From assembly GCA_046727955.1 (NCBI GenBank), contig JBKPDO010000001.1:1-50717 (forward strand): a stretch of DNA of 50,717 nucleotides, read 5' to 3'. The notes below the pieces were generated by a model. That model saw only the letters and a list, made by a program, of their open reading frames with translations. It made no database searches and was not told the DNA's origin. The first letter of the stretch is position 1, and each line of letters starts with the position of its first letter. Source of the DNA: DASVXQ01 sp046727955 (GTDB lineage: Bacteria > Actinomycetota > CALGFH01). Below, piece by piece: positions 33,760 through 42,275 of this stretch. The translations under genes and the position numbers were made by a program.

Positions 33760-34619
33760 CTATCTACCAGCACCTTCCCGGAGCGGCACGACGGTCGGGC
33801 CGCGCTGGGGCCGCGAGCGCTCCGAGACGGCCGCCGCGTGGGCCTGGTCCATGCGCTCGGCGAGGCGCTCGGTCTCGTCCGGCCACAGGTGCCCGTACAC
33901 GTCCAGGGTCATCGCGGCGGACTTGTGGCCGAGCTGCTTCTGCACGGCCTTGACGCTGGCGCCCTTGGCGATCAGCAGTGAGGCGCAGGAATGGCGCAGG
34001 TCGTAGAACCGCAGGCCCTCGGGCAGTAGCGCCGGCCGCTCCCCCGCCCGGGCCGTCTTCACAAGCTGCTCGTTCGCGGCACCGATGGCCGGCTTGAAGT
34101 GGCGCCGAACGAAGTTGTTCTCCCACAGTGGGGTACCCGAGAGCGCGGTGAACACCAGCGCGTCAGGGTCGCTCGGCCGGCTGGCCAGGTAGGCGCCGAG
34201 CTCGGCGCACAGGAACCGCGGCAACCGCACGGTGCGGTGCTCTAGAGAGCCGGACGGGTATCCAGATCGATCTGATTGCGCCGTTGCTGCATACGGAACA
34301 AAGCAGGTCATGAGCCGGTCTGGCCACTCGCAAATCGGACAATCGCCGATACCCGTCCGGCTCTCTAGGTCTTGGTGGGGCCGGTGATGTGACGCCCGCT
34401 GACCTCAGCGGTTGCCTCGACCACGCGCGCCGTTCCTGCGAGCAGGTCGAGCCGGCGGACCTTGAGCGCGACCAGCTCGCCCGGCCGCAGCCCCGAGTAG
34501 GCGGCGAACCGGACCAGGACGCCGTATGGCTCCCGGATCGCCTCCGCGAGGGCCTCGACCTGGACGGCGGTCAGGAAGTGCATCTCCCGGCGCTCGAGGA
34601 CGGGAAGCTGCGCGTCCTA
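33760..34619 (-). pseudogene. Broken tyrosine-recombinase integrase
   Basis: The catalytic domain can be pieced together. The upstream part (ATG 34583, MHFLTAVQVEALAEAI, then AAYSGLRPGELVALKV with the first catalytic Arg) ends at 34365 with VSGRHITGPTKT. The rest resumes at about 34240 with EHRTVRLPRFLCAELGAYL, LRFYDLRHSCASLLIA (His-x-x-Arg type box) and VQKQLGHKSAAMTLDVYGHL with the final Tyr. Between the two lies a 127-base palindromic insertion. An in-frame TAG at about 34619 also ends the N-terminal side, and the SAM-like arm-binding domain is missing. Phage or integrative-element ancestry is likely. Confidence 0.85.
34242..34368. mobile_element. 127-bp palindromic insertion (MITE-like) in the integrase
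   Basis: A perfect 21-bp inverted repeat at 34242-34262 and 34348-34368 (starting CTAGAGAGCCGGACGGG) encloses 85 bases without coding capacity, with CTAG at both outer ends. It splits the integrase between the TKT and EHRTVRLP segments. A small nonautonomous element or a remnant of an insertion sequence is the simplest reading. An exact target duplication cannot be fixed. No further copy was noticed in the window. Confidence 0.75.
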
Positions 34620-35083
34620 GGTCGAGCCTTACCTTCGCGCGGATGGCACCAGGGTGTGGAGCCTGATGCGGCTCGATCGGCGGCATGCCCTTCCTCGGCT
34701 GGCATCACGATGAGGTCGCGGACATCGCTGCGCTCGCCCGGCAAGCAGGCCACTCGACCATGAGGTTCGGCTCGGGCGGGAAGGTATGGGTCAGCACCCG
34801 ATCGCGGTCCGATCCGGCAGGCGGGGCACCACCGGTGGCTTGGTCTGGCCAGCGTGGCATCCGAGTGTGACCACCTCCGGACACTGCCAGACCGCCAAAC
34901 CGCCTAACGCAACGGCATTGTGCTCAAGCCGATTTTGCAAGTCATGGCTAATCGTTCTAGATTGCCGTGCCCAGCGCGTCCACCCGGTATGTCTCGTCAC
35001 GAGCCCGGACGCCGCCCAGGTCATCGGGTGCGCCCTCACCCTTCGCGGCGGCCCGGCCTCAAAGACCAAAGGGAACCCAGGGG
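34620..35083. other. Gap upstream of second kinase
   Basis: About 460 bases with no supported gene; the minus-strand side may hold traces of the integrase N-terminus. The promoter of the second kinase is expected here, but no convincing motif was seen. Confidence 0.5.
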
Positions 35084-37660
35084 ATGTTTCAGAACCTTTC
35101 GATCCGGGCCAAGTTCGCCGCGATCATCGTCATCCCCATCGTCGCGCTTGCGGCGGTCGTCACCGCGCAGGTGCGGTCCAACGTGTCGAGCGCCCTGGCG
35201 GCGCGCGACACGGCCTCGCTCGCGAGCTTCGCGGTCCAGGCCAGCGACCTGATCCGCGAGCTGCAGGTCGAGCGCGACCTGTCGGCGCCCTACCTGACCA
35301 GCGCCAACAAGGATCTGCCGTTGGGGTTCCACGCCACCATGGGGACGAACCTGACGATGCAGCGCCAGGTCGTAGACGGGCTGCTCCGCGAGTTCCGCTC
35401 TGGGACCGTGCCCGTGCTGGCCCAGGCAGGCGACCGGCGCGTCAAGGAGAGCCTCGACGCCGCGGTGGCGAAGCTGGGCCGGCTCGAGCAGGTCCGTCGC
35501 GAGGTCAGCGCTGGGCAGGCGGACTTTCGGAGCGTCTTCGGCTACTACTCCGACACGATCGGCGACCTGATCGCGGTCATCGGTCGGGTCACCGCCAACA
35601 CCACCAGCCGCGAACTGGCCAACGACACCGCCGCGTTCGTGGCGCTCGCTCGCGTCCAGGACCTGGACGCGAGGATCCGCGGCTACCTGGCGGCACTGCT
35701 CGGCCAGACCCGCGCCTCCCAGGCCGACCTGGCGCAGGTCGCCAGCCTGAGCGACTCGCGCGAGCTGTGGTTCACGCAGTTCCTGCAGAGCGCGGACGCG
35801 CGCCAGCAGCGGCTGTACCGCGACACCGTGACCGGCCTGCTCGTGGACCGCGCCGACAACGCCAAGAACAAGCTGCTCGGCCTCATCAAGCCCGCCAGCG
35901 CGCTGGGCGGCGGCACCGGCCAGAGCGGCCAGGGCGCCGACGTCGACCTGACCCAGATCGACCCCACCATCTGGCTGACCTTCCAGAGCCCCAAGATCGA
36001 CCTGGTCCGCCAGGTCGAGGTCGGCATCGCCGCCGACGTGACCGCGGCGGCGAACGCGGCCGAGCGGGCAGCGGTTCGGCGGGCGGTCACCGAGGCGGTC
36101 CTCATCGGCGTGGTGCTACTACTGATGATCCTGCTGTCGCTGACGATCGCCCGGTCGATGGAGCGGCCGCTGCAGCGCCTGACCCGCGCGGCCCTCGACG
36201 TGGCCAACCGGCAGCTCCCCGACGCGGTCGAACGCCTTCAGCAGAGCGCCGACCCGGAGGCCTTCGACCTCGCCAGCCAGCCGGCGCCGATCGCGGTCGC
36301 GGCGCGCGACGAGATCGGCAAGGCCGTCTACGCGTTCAACGCGATCCACCAGGTCGCGTTGCGCGTCGCGGTTGAGCAGGCCGGGCTGCGCCGCTCGATC
36401 GGCGACATGTTCCTCAACATGGCACGCCGCTCCGAGACGCTGATCGATCGCCAGCTCGAGCTGATCGAGGTGCTGGAGAGCAACGAGGCCGACCCCGACC
36501 GGCTGGAGGAGCTCTTCAAGCTGGACCACCTCGCCACGCGGATGCGCCGCAACGCCGAGGACCTGATCGTGCTCTCCGGCACCAAGCAGGAGGTCAACCG
36601 CTGGTCACTGGCGATGCCGCTGGTCGACGTCGTGCGCGCCGCCGTCGCCGAGGTCGAGGAGTACCAGCGGGTCGAGCTCCTGCCGCTCGCCGAGCGGCAG
36701 GTCCCCGGCCACGCCGCCGTCGACGTGATCCACCTGCTCGCCGAGCTGATCGAGAACGCCACCTCGTTCTCGCCGCCGAACACGTCGGTGCACGTCGGCG
36801 GTCAGGAGGTCGCCAGCGGCTACGTCCTGGAGGTCGAGGACCGCGGCTTCGGCATGAGCGACGACGAGCTGGTGCGGGCGAACGAGCGGCTCGCCAACCC
36901 GCCGACGATCGACTTCGCGCTCTCGCGGGTGCTCGGCCTCTACGTGGTCGCCAAGCTCGCCCAGCGCCACGGGATCAAGGTGCAGCTTCGCCACTCCTGG
37001 TACGGCGGCATCACCGCGCTGGTGCTCCTGCCTTCGGCAGTCATGCTCTGGCCCGAGCCGGACAAGCTCACCCCTGCCTTGTCCGGCGGCCCCTCGACCG
37101 GCGGCCTGCCGCCGCAGCTCGGCTCGCCGGTGGCGGCGCCCCAGGCCGGGCCCGCCCGGGGCCACACGCCGATCTTCGAGGAGACCCGCTCGGCGTGGTT
37201 TCAGGCCGCCGACAGCGGGTCTCGGTTCCCGCAGCCGCAGCGCCGTTCGCCGCGCGCCCGAGCCGCCCAGCCGTCGCAGGTCGGGGACCCGGCGCCGGCG
37301 TCGCTGGGGCAGCTCGAGCAGCCGGAGCTTGTGCCGCTCGATGCCGCCGAGGGCGACGGTCCGGCCGACGACCGCACAGTGGCGGGGGCACAACCGCAGG
37401 CAGCGGCGGCGGCGTCCGCGGCGCAGCCCCCGACCGGGGCGGGCCTGCCCCGGCGGGTGCCGCGGGCGAACCTTGCCCTGGGCCTCGCCGCCGAGGAGCC
37501 GGGTAGGGCCCACCCGGACGGGCCTGCGCCGGCGCCGGGCCTGGGTCGCTCACCCGAGGAGGTCCGCAGCATGCTGTCCAACTACCGTGCCGGCTGGGAG
37601 CGTGGCCGGCACACGGCCTCGGGCGAGCGCGGCGGCAGCCCGGGCGGGGAGCGACGATGA
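35084..37660 (+). CDS. NIT-domain sensor histidine kinase, conservon CvnA type (second copy)
   Basis: 858 residues from the ATG at 35084, chosen because MFQNLSIRAKFAAIIVIP begins the first helix directly. Extracellular NIT domain (about 35-330), second helix (AVLIGVVLLLMILLSLTIA), HAMP, then the core: GDMFLNMARRSETLIDRQLE, DHLATRMRRNAEDLIVLSG, the N-box LLAELIENATSFSPP and G-boxes EDRGFGM and RHGIKVQLRHSWYGG. The Pro/Ala-rich tail (about 690-858) carries FEETRSAWFQ, LPRRVPRANLALG and RSPEEVRSMLSNYRAGWERG, repeats known from conservon kinases. It is a paralogue of the kinase at 27549-29678, which has lost this tail. Confidence 0.92.
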   Translation: MFQNLSIRAKFAAIIVIPIVALAAVVTAQVRSNVSSALAARDTASLASFAVQASDLIRELQVERDLSAPYLTSANKDLPLGFHATMGTNLTMQRQVVDGLLREFRSGTVPVLAQAGDRRVKESLDAAVAKLGRLEQVRREVSAGQADFRSVFGYYSDTIGDLIAVIGRVTANTTSRELANDTAAFVALARVQDLDARIRGYLAALLGQTRASQADLAQVASLSDSRELWFTQFLQSADARQQRLYRDTVTGLLVDRADNAKNKLLGLIKPASALGGGTGQSGQGADVDLTQIDPTIWLTFQSPKIDLVRQVEVGIAADVTAAANAAERAAVRRAVTEAVLIGVVLLLMILLSLTIARSMERPLQRLTRAALDVANRQLPDAVERLQQSADPEAFDLASQPAPIAVAARDEIGKAVYAFNAIHQVALRVAVEQAGLRRSIGDMFLNMARRSETLIDRQLELIEVLESNEADPDRLEELFKLDHLATRMRRNAEDLIVLSGTKQEVNRWSLAMPLVDVVRAAVAEVEEYQRVELLPLAERQVPGHAAVDVIHLLAELIENATSFSPPNTSVHVGGQEVASGYVLEVEDRGFGMSDDELVRANERLANPPTIDFALSRVLGLYVVAKLAQRHGIKVQLRHSWYGGITALVLLPSAVMLWPEPDKLTPALSGGPSTGGLPPQLGSPVAAPQAGPARGHTPIFEETRSAWFQAADSGSRFPQPQRRSPRARAAQPSQVGDPAPASLGQLEQPELVPLDAAEGDGPADDRTVAGAQPQAAAAASAAQPPTGAGLPRRVPRANLALGLAAEEPGRAHPDGPAPAPGLGRSPEEVRSMLSNYRAGWERGRHTASGERGGSPGGERR

Positions 37661-37740
37661 CCGTGCAGATGACCGTGCAGGAGGGCGCCCTGCCACGCTG
37701 AGGAGCACCGTCGGACGCCCAACCAGCAACAAGGCTGTGA

Positions 37741-37782
37741 GGTGCCCCGGACGAGGACATTGCGCTGCTGATGAGCCGCTGA
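37741..37782 (+). pseudogene. Possible tail of a SpoIIE-type phosphatase
   Basis: A short frame reading GAPDEDIALLMSR and then TGA resembles the DDIALLxxR ending of SpoIIE-family Ser/Thr phosphatases. It stands between the kinase and the DUF742 gene, where CvnB would normally lie. The match is very short and may be chance. Confidence 0.2.
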
Positions 37783-37795
37783 GTGACGGGACGCG

Positions 37796-38158
37796 ATGAT
37801 GCGCGAGCCCCAGGACGAACGGGGGCGCCGGCGGGTTAGGCCCTACGCGGTGACCCGTGGGCGCACGCGTCCCAGCGGCGAAGACCTGGAGCTGGAGGCA
37901 CTGGTCTCGACGACGGTCCTCGGCGAGGCAGCGCGAAGCCTCAGCCCGGAGCGCCACTCGATCGCGCTGCTGTGCCGCGACGTCCTGTCGATCGCGGAGA
38001 TCTCGGCGCGCCTGAGCCTGCCGCTCGGGGTTGCGCGCGTGCTGGTCGGGGACATGGCCGACGAGGGACTGGTGCAGGTTCACCGCCCCAACCAGGTCGG
38101 CGACCGCCCCGACATCGTCCTCCTGGAGAGGGTGCTGTATGGGCTCCGCGCGCTCTAG
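37796..38158 (+). CDS. DUF742 protein, conservon CvnC type (second copy)
   Basis: 120 residues from the ATG at 37796. The signature VRPYAVTRGRTRPSGEDLELE is followed by SIALLCRDVLSIAEISARLSLP and LGVARVLVGDMADEGLVQVH, closely similar to the first copy at 29656. It lies 135 bases after the kinase stop, where a roadblock gene would be expected but is absent. An ATG at 38139 overlaps its end in the way a CvnD GTPase start would, but no GTPase follows. Confidence 0.88.
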   Translation: MMREPQDERGRRRVRPYAVTRGRTRPSGEDLELEALVSTTVLGEAARSLSPERHSIALLCRDVLSIAEISARLSLPLGVARVLVGDMADEGLVQVHRPNQVGDRPDIVLLERVLYGLRAL

Positions 38159-38311
38159 GCCGCCGGCCGTACCGGGGCCGGGCGCCGGTGCCGGTGCCGG
38201 TGGTGCCGCCGCCGCGGAGCCGCGGCCGCGAAGCGCGGACCGCAGTGAGGAGGCCCGCGGCGCGTGCGCGTTCCCACGGCCGTCTCCGTTCCCCCGGTTG
38301 TGCCGCCCGTG

Positions 38312-39631
38312 CTACGCGCCGGAGGTCTGCTGCAGCGACTTGGTCTCGGTGAACACCGGCTTGGCGTTCTTGTCGCCGCCCTCGATCGGGATCCCCGGGA
38401 CCTTGTACACCGCGATCGACACCGAGGTTGCGCAGTCCCCGGACGGCCTGCAGGTGATCGTGCCGCTCAGGCCGTTGTAACCCTTGGTCTGGAAGATCGC
38501 GTCCCTGAGGGCGGTCCGCGGGATCATCAGCGTGCCGCTGTCGTCCTTGGCGACCGCCTTGATCGCATCGACCAGGATCTTCGTGGCGTCGTAGGCCTGG
38601 GCGTTGTACACCGAGAGGGCCCGGGTGCCGAACAGCTTCTGGTAGGCCGGCAGGAACTGCTTGAAGTAGAAGGCGTTCGTTCTCGTCTGCGCGGTGACGT
38701 CGGCGGAGGACAACCAGGTGCCGAGCACGTCGGTGCCGCCGAGCTTGAGGTACTGGGGGTCCTGGCAGCCGTCGGAGCCCATCAGCTTGGTCTGGGCGAG
38801 CGCCGGGATGGTCCGCGCCTGCTTGGCGATCAGCGCGCACGCCGGGATGAAGTCGGGGTAGTAGACGAGGTCGGGCCTGCCCTGCGCGATGGCGTTCAGG
38901 ACCGGCTTGAGGTCCTCGTCGGTCGACCGGATCGACTGGTCGCCCTGGTCGACGATCCTGCCCCCGAGCTTGCTGAAGACGTCACGGAACACCGCCGCCA
39001 GCCCGTCGGCGTACGGGCTCTCGTCGTGGATCGTGGCGGCGGTCCTCGCCTTGAGCTGCTTGTAGGCGAAGTCCGCCACGACCGCGCCCTGGATCCGGTC
39101 GTTGTGCGCGGTGCGCAGGTAGAACGGCTGGTGGCTGGAGTCCGCGGTGAGCGCCGGGCTGGTGTTGGACGGCGATACCAGCAGGATCCCCTTCCTGGAG
39201 AGGATCGTGTCCGCCACCCCTTGGGCCGAGCTGGAGCAGCTCGTCCCGATCACCGCGACGATCGTCGGGTCGGCGGCGATCTTGGTGGCGCTCGCCTGGC
39301 CGACCTGCTTGTTGCAGCCGTCGTCCTCGTTCACGAGCTGCAGGTCGTGGCCGAGGATCTGGCCGCCCTTGCCGTCGAAGGTGCCGTCGAGGTAGTCGAC
39401 GTAGAGTTGCACCCCGTGCTGGCTGTCGAGCCCGAGGTTCTTGTTCTCCCCGGTGATCGCCAGCAGCGTGGCGACCCGGATCGGGGCGCCCTTCTGGTAG
39501 ACCACGCAGCCGAACCTGTCGGTCTTGCACGCGGTGCTGTCGGCGCCACCACCGCGCTTGGCACAGCCGGCCGCCAGGAGCACCAGGACTCCGAGCACGG
39601 CGGCAGCGACCGCCCACCTTGGCCGAGTCAT
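38312..39631 (-). CDS. Leucine-binding-type (Peripla_BP_6) lipoprotein, second
   Basis: 439 residues. The ATG at 39631 has AAGGAG about nine bases upstream, and the signal ends in a lipobox with Cys 23 (LLAAGC). The mature part has IRVATLLAITGENKNLGLDSQHGVQLYVD, NEDDGCNKQVGQA and the hinge VAVIGTSCSSSAQG, with several extra cysteines that may form disulfides. Binds an amino acid, amide or similar ligand in the family. No transporter subunits are near. It converges on the second DUF742 gene with about 150 bases between the stops. The parallel to the binding protein at 26037 suggests a sensing role with the NIT kinase (inference). Confidence 0.9.
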   Translation of the reverse strand: MTRPRWAVAAAVLGVLVLLAAGCAKRGGGADSTACKTDRFGCVVYQKGAPIRVATLLAITGENKNLGLDSQHGVQLYVDYLDGTFDGKGGQILGHDLQLVNEDDGCNKQVGQASATKIAADPTIVAVIGTSCSSSAQGVADTILSRKGILLVSPSNTSPALTADSSHQPFYLRTAHNDRIQGAVVADFAYKQLKARTAATIHDESPYADGLAAVFRDVFSKLGGRIVDQGDQSIRSTDEDLKPVLNAIAQGRPDLVYYPDFIPACALIAKQARTIPALAQTKLMGSDGCQDPQYLKLGGTDVLGTWLSSADVTAQTRTNAFYFKQFLPAYQKLFGTRALSVYNAQAYDATKILVDAIKAVAKDDSGTLMIPRTALRDAIFQTKGYNGLSGTITCRPSGDCATSVSIAVYKVPGIPIEGGDKNAKPVFTETKSLQQTSGA

Positions 39632-39959
39632 CCCCACCCGCTCCTTCTCTCCAAGCATCGCATCCGGGGCGCAGGTAGGCTCTCCCGGCGCCCCGCAAAA
39701 CACAAACCGGCCGGTGGAGCGTGCTGCGCGGAGGCGACGAACCTGTAGGAACGCGATGCTGGCATGGGTAGGTTTGTGTCATACAGCCCAAGGACCTCGC
39801 GCACCTTCGCGTCCCCTTGAGCCCACTCAAGTCCCGCGCTGGTCCACTGCTCATGGCTGCCGATACAGGGTGCTGCGGCCGATGCCCAGCAGCCTGGCCG
39901 CCAAGACGTCGGGCGGCAAGTCCGCGATGACGCGAAGGTGGTAATTGACGAAGGCGAGG
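39632..39959. other. Gap between binding protein and decarboxylase genes
   Basis: No full gene is supported; the right part holds the helix-turn-helix remnant at 39851-39957. Confidence 0.5.
39851..39957 (-). pseudogene. Remnant of a helix-turn-helix C-terminus
   Basis: A short frame reads DDLAFVNYHLRVIADLPPDV, then LAARLLGIGRSTLYRQP and a stop. The LGIGRSTLYR string is typical of Fis-type or resolvase C-terminal helix-turn-helix units. It starts within the last codons of the decarboxylase gene in another frame and has no N-terminal domain. It looks like the tail of a lost regulator or recombinase. Confidence 0.4.
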
Positions 39960-41336
39960 TCATCCAGAAACCGCGCGGGCGGCGATGCGGAGCACCTCGT
40001 GGTGAAGGGTGGGCACGTATAGCTCGTGCTCCGGCTTCATCAGCACGCTGCGGATTACGCGGGCCTCGGGGGCGTCGGCGGCGAGGCCGGGGTCACGACG
40101 GCGCAGCCGCTCAGCCGCGACCCGCAGGGTGCTCAGGAACACCGGGCTCGGGTCGGCCATTGCCTCGCGCAGCAGTTTCGCCGACGCGGCGTCCACGGCG
40201 CTGCAGGAGGCCAAGCGCGGACGCGGGAAGAACGTCAGGATGTCCAGCTCCGGCCGCAGGTACAGCTCCAGCCCGTCCGACCGCTCGATCAGGTCCGCCC
40301 AGGCGCGCGCCGCGCGTACCCCCGCCGCCAGGATCGGGCCGAGCCCGTGGTCCGCGGCCAGCGGCAGCGCGCGCAGGGTGAGCCAGAGCGCGCCGGCGGC
40401 CGCGCCCGCGCGCGAGCACTCCAGGCTGATCTCACCCAGGTGCAACTCCTCCGAGGTGAAATACGTGTAGGGCGAGTCGTGCCGGTACAGGCGGCCCACC
40501 GAGGGGTCGCGGAACAGCACGGCGCCGCAGCCGTACGGCTGCAGGCCGTGCTTGTGCGGGTCGACCACCACCGAATCGCACTCCGCGATGGCCCGCAGCG
40601 GCGCCGCCGGGACCAGCGGGTCGTCGGCCCAGCCGAGCAGAGCGAAAAAGCCCCCGTAGGCGGCGTCCACGTGCAGGCGGCAGCCGTAGCGCTCACGGAG
40701 GGCGAGCGCCTCGTGCACCGGGTCGAGCGCGCCGAGGCCGGTAGTGCCCGCGGTGAGCACGACCGTGCCGATGCGGCCGCGGCGCAGCTCGAGCTCCAGC
40801 GACTCCAGGTCGATGCGGCCGGCGTCGTCGGCCCGCACCACCACGCCCTCGACGCCCAGAACCGCGCACATGCGCGCGTGGGTGTAGTGCGCGTCCTCGC
40901 TGTACGCGATGGCCCGGCCCGGGTGCAGCTCGCGGGCGACCCACAGCGCCTCCAGGTTGGCGATCGTGCCGCTGGAGGTGAGATGCCCGAGCGTGGCGGT
41001 CGGCAGCCTGAACAGCGCCGCCAGATCGCGGATCAGCTCCTTCTCCATCGCGCCGGTGGCGGGCCCGCCGTCCAGGGCGTGATTGTTGGGGTTGATCGTC
41101 ATCGCCGCCAGGTACGCGCCGATCGCGACCGGATGGGGCGGCTTGAGCATCTGCCCGGCGTAGCGAGGGTGAAAGAAGGGGTAGTTGTCCTGGAGCCGGT
41201 CGCCGTACTCGGCCCAGGCAGCGGCGAGCTCGCCGGGGTCGACCTGGCTGGCGGAGTGCGGCCGGTAGGGTCCCCAGCGCTCCTGGAAGCGCGCGGCAAA
41301 CTCGAGCGCCGCGCGCACCTGCTCCCCCAGGTCCAC
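39960..41336 (-). CDS. PLP-dependent group II decarboxylase
   Basis: 458 residues. The GTG at 41336 has AGGAGG five bases upstream; a GTG at 41342 overlaps the preceding stop but leaves the ribosome site too close. The PLP lysine is K262 in VVVDPHKHGLQPYGCG, with D224 in LHVDAAYGGFF and the LTSSGTIANLEAL phosphate loop. The family covers glutamate, aspartate, tyrosine and aromatic amino acid decarboxylases; HALDGGPATGAMEKEL is the usual N-terminal block. Length is normal. It lies behind a HAD phosphatase gene in an apparent two-gene operon. The amino acid substrate is not determined. Confidence 0.92.
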   Translation of the reverse strand: MDLGEQVRAALEFAARFQERWGPYRPHSASQVDPGELAAAWAEYGDRLQDNYPFFHPRYAGQMLKPPHPVAIGAYLAAMTINPNNHALDGGPATGAMEKELIRDLAALFRLPTATLGHLTSSGTIANLEALWVARELHPGRAIAYSEDAHYTHARMCAVLGVEGVVVRADDAGRIDLESLELELRRGRIGTVVLTAGTTGLGALDPVHEALALRERYGCRLHVDAAYGGFFALLGWADDPLVPAAPLRAIAECDSVVVDPHKHGLQPYGCGAVLFRDPSVGRLYRHDSPYTYFTSEELHLGEISLECSRAGAAAGALWLTLRALPLAADHGLGPILAAGVRAARAWADLIERSDGLELYLRPELDILTFFPRPRLASCSAVDAASAKLLREAMADPSPVFLSTLRVAAERLRRRDPGLAADAPEARVIRSVLMKPEHELYVPTLHHEVLRIAARAVSG

Positions 41337-41338
41337 CT

Positions 41339-42181
41339 TCACCTCCTCGCCGTGTCACCGGATGGCCGCGAGCATCCCGCGCCGTCGCCGTCCCTGGAGG
41401 CGAGCAGGCGCTCGAGCAGCAGCGCGATGCCGTCGCCGGTGTTGGCCGCGGTCACCTCGTCGGCCACGGCCAGCACCTCCGGGTCGGCGTTGGCCACCGC
41501 GACAGCGTGCCCGGCCCAGGCGAGCATGGCGAGGTCGTTGGGCATGTCGCCGACCGCCACCACCTCCTCTGGCCCGATCCCGAGGCGGGCGCAGACACGC
41601 TCCAGCGCATAGGCCTTGGTGACCCCGGCAGCGGAGATCTCGATCACCTCGCGGGTCGACCAGGTGATCACCGCCTCGTCGCCGGCGACGGCGCGGGCTC
41701 GGGCGGCCAGCTCGCCGAAGTCCATCTCGGGGTGGCGGGCCAGGAGCTTGATCACCGGCGCGGTCAGCAGCTCGAGCGGGTCGCCCAGCTCGGTCCTGTC
41801 GACCGGGAGCAAGGGGTCTCGGCCCCAGCCGGGCTCGCGGCCAAAGCTCTCGTCGTCCTCCCAGGCGAACGCCACGCCGGGCGCCGCCGCCCGCAGCCTA
41901 CGCACGATCCGCAGCGCCACCTCGACGGTGAGCGGGGTCTGGTCCAGCACGGTCTCGCGCTCCAGGTCGTAGACGAGCGCGCCGTTGGCGCAGATGGCGA
42001 TCCCCTCGAGCCCGATCCGGTCGGCGAGCTGGCGCACACTGCGGGGCGGCCGTCCAGTTACCGCCACGAAGGTGATGCCCGCCTCGCGGAGCCGGTGGAT
42101 CGCCGCCCTGGTGCGATCAGAGATGGTTAGGTCGGGCAGCAGCAGCGTGCCGTCCAGATCGCTCGCCACCAGCCGGATCAT
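41339..42181 (-). CDS. HAD-superfamily (Cof-type, IIB) phosphatase
   Basis: 280 residues. The nucleophile motif is ASDLDGTLL (D8, D10), motif II is VAVTGRPPRS, the cap contains the Lys-bearing EISAAGVTKAYALERV, and the last motif is VAVGDMPNDLAML. Cof-type HADs remove phosphate from sugars, flavin precursors or other small phosphates. Its stop overlaps the region of the decarboxylase start (TGA at 41339-41341), so translation is coupled. It diverges from the ABC-2 genes across a gap of about 95 bases. Confidence 0.92.
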   Translation of the reverse strand: MIRLVASDLDGTLLLPDLTISDRTRAAIHRLREAGITFVAVTGRPPRSVRQLADRIGLEGIAICANGALVYDLERETVLDQTPLTVEVALRIVRRLRAAAPGVAFAWEDDESFGREPGWGRDPLLPVDRTELGDPLELLTAPVIKLLARHPEMDFGELAARARAVAGDEAVITWSTREVIEISAAGVTKAYALERVCARLGIGPEEVVAVGDMPNDLAMLAWAGHAVAVANADPEVLAVADEVTAANTGDGIALLLERLLASRDGDGAGCSRPSGDTARR

Positions 42182-42275
42182 GTCGAGGGCGGACCTCCCG
42201 TGGTCTTGGCTGCGGCTTCGAAGCCGAGCTCACCCGCATCGGGTTGGTCCGGCGACGTCCCCTCTACGGTAGCGG

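Noticed and set aside
34242..34368. Inverted repeat as a transcription terminator
   Set aside because: The 21-bp arms are 85 bases apart and lie in the middle of a gene, which fits an insertion better.
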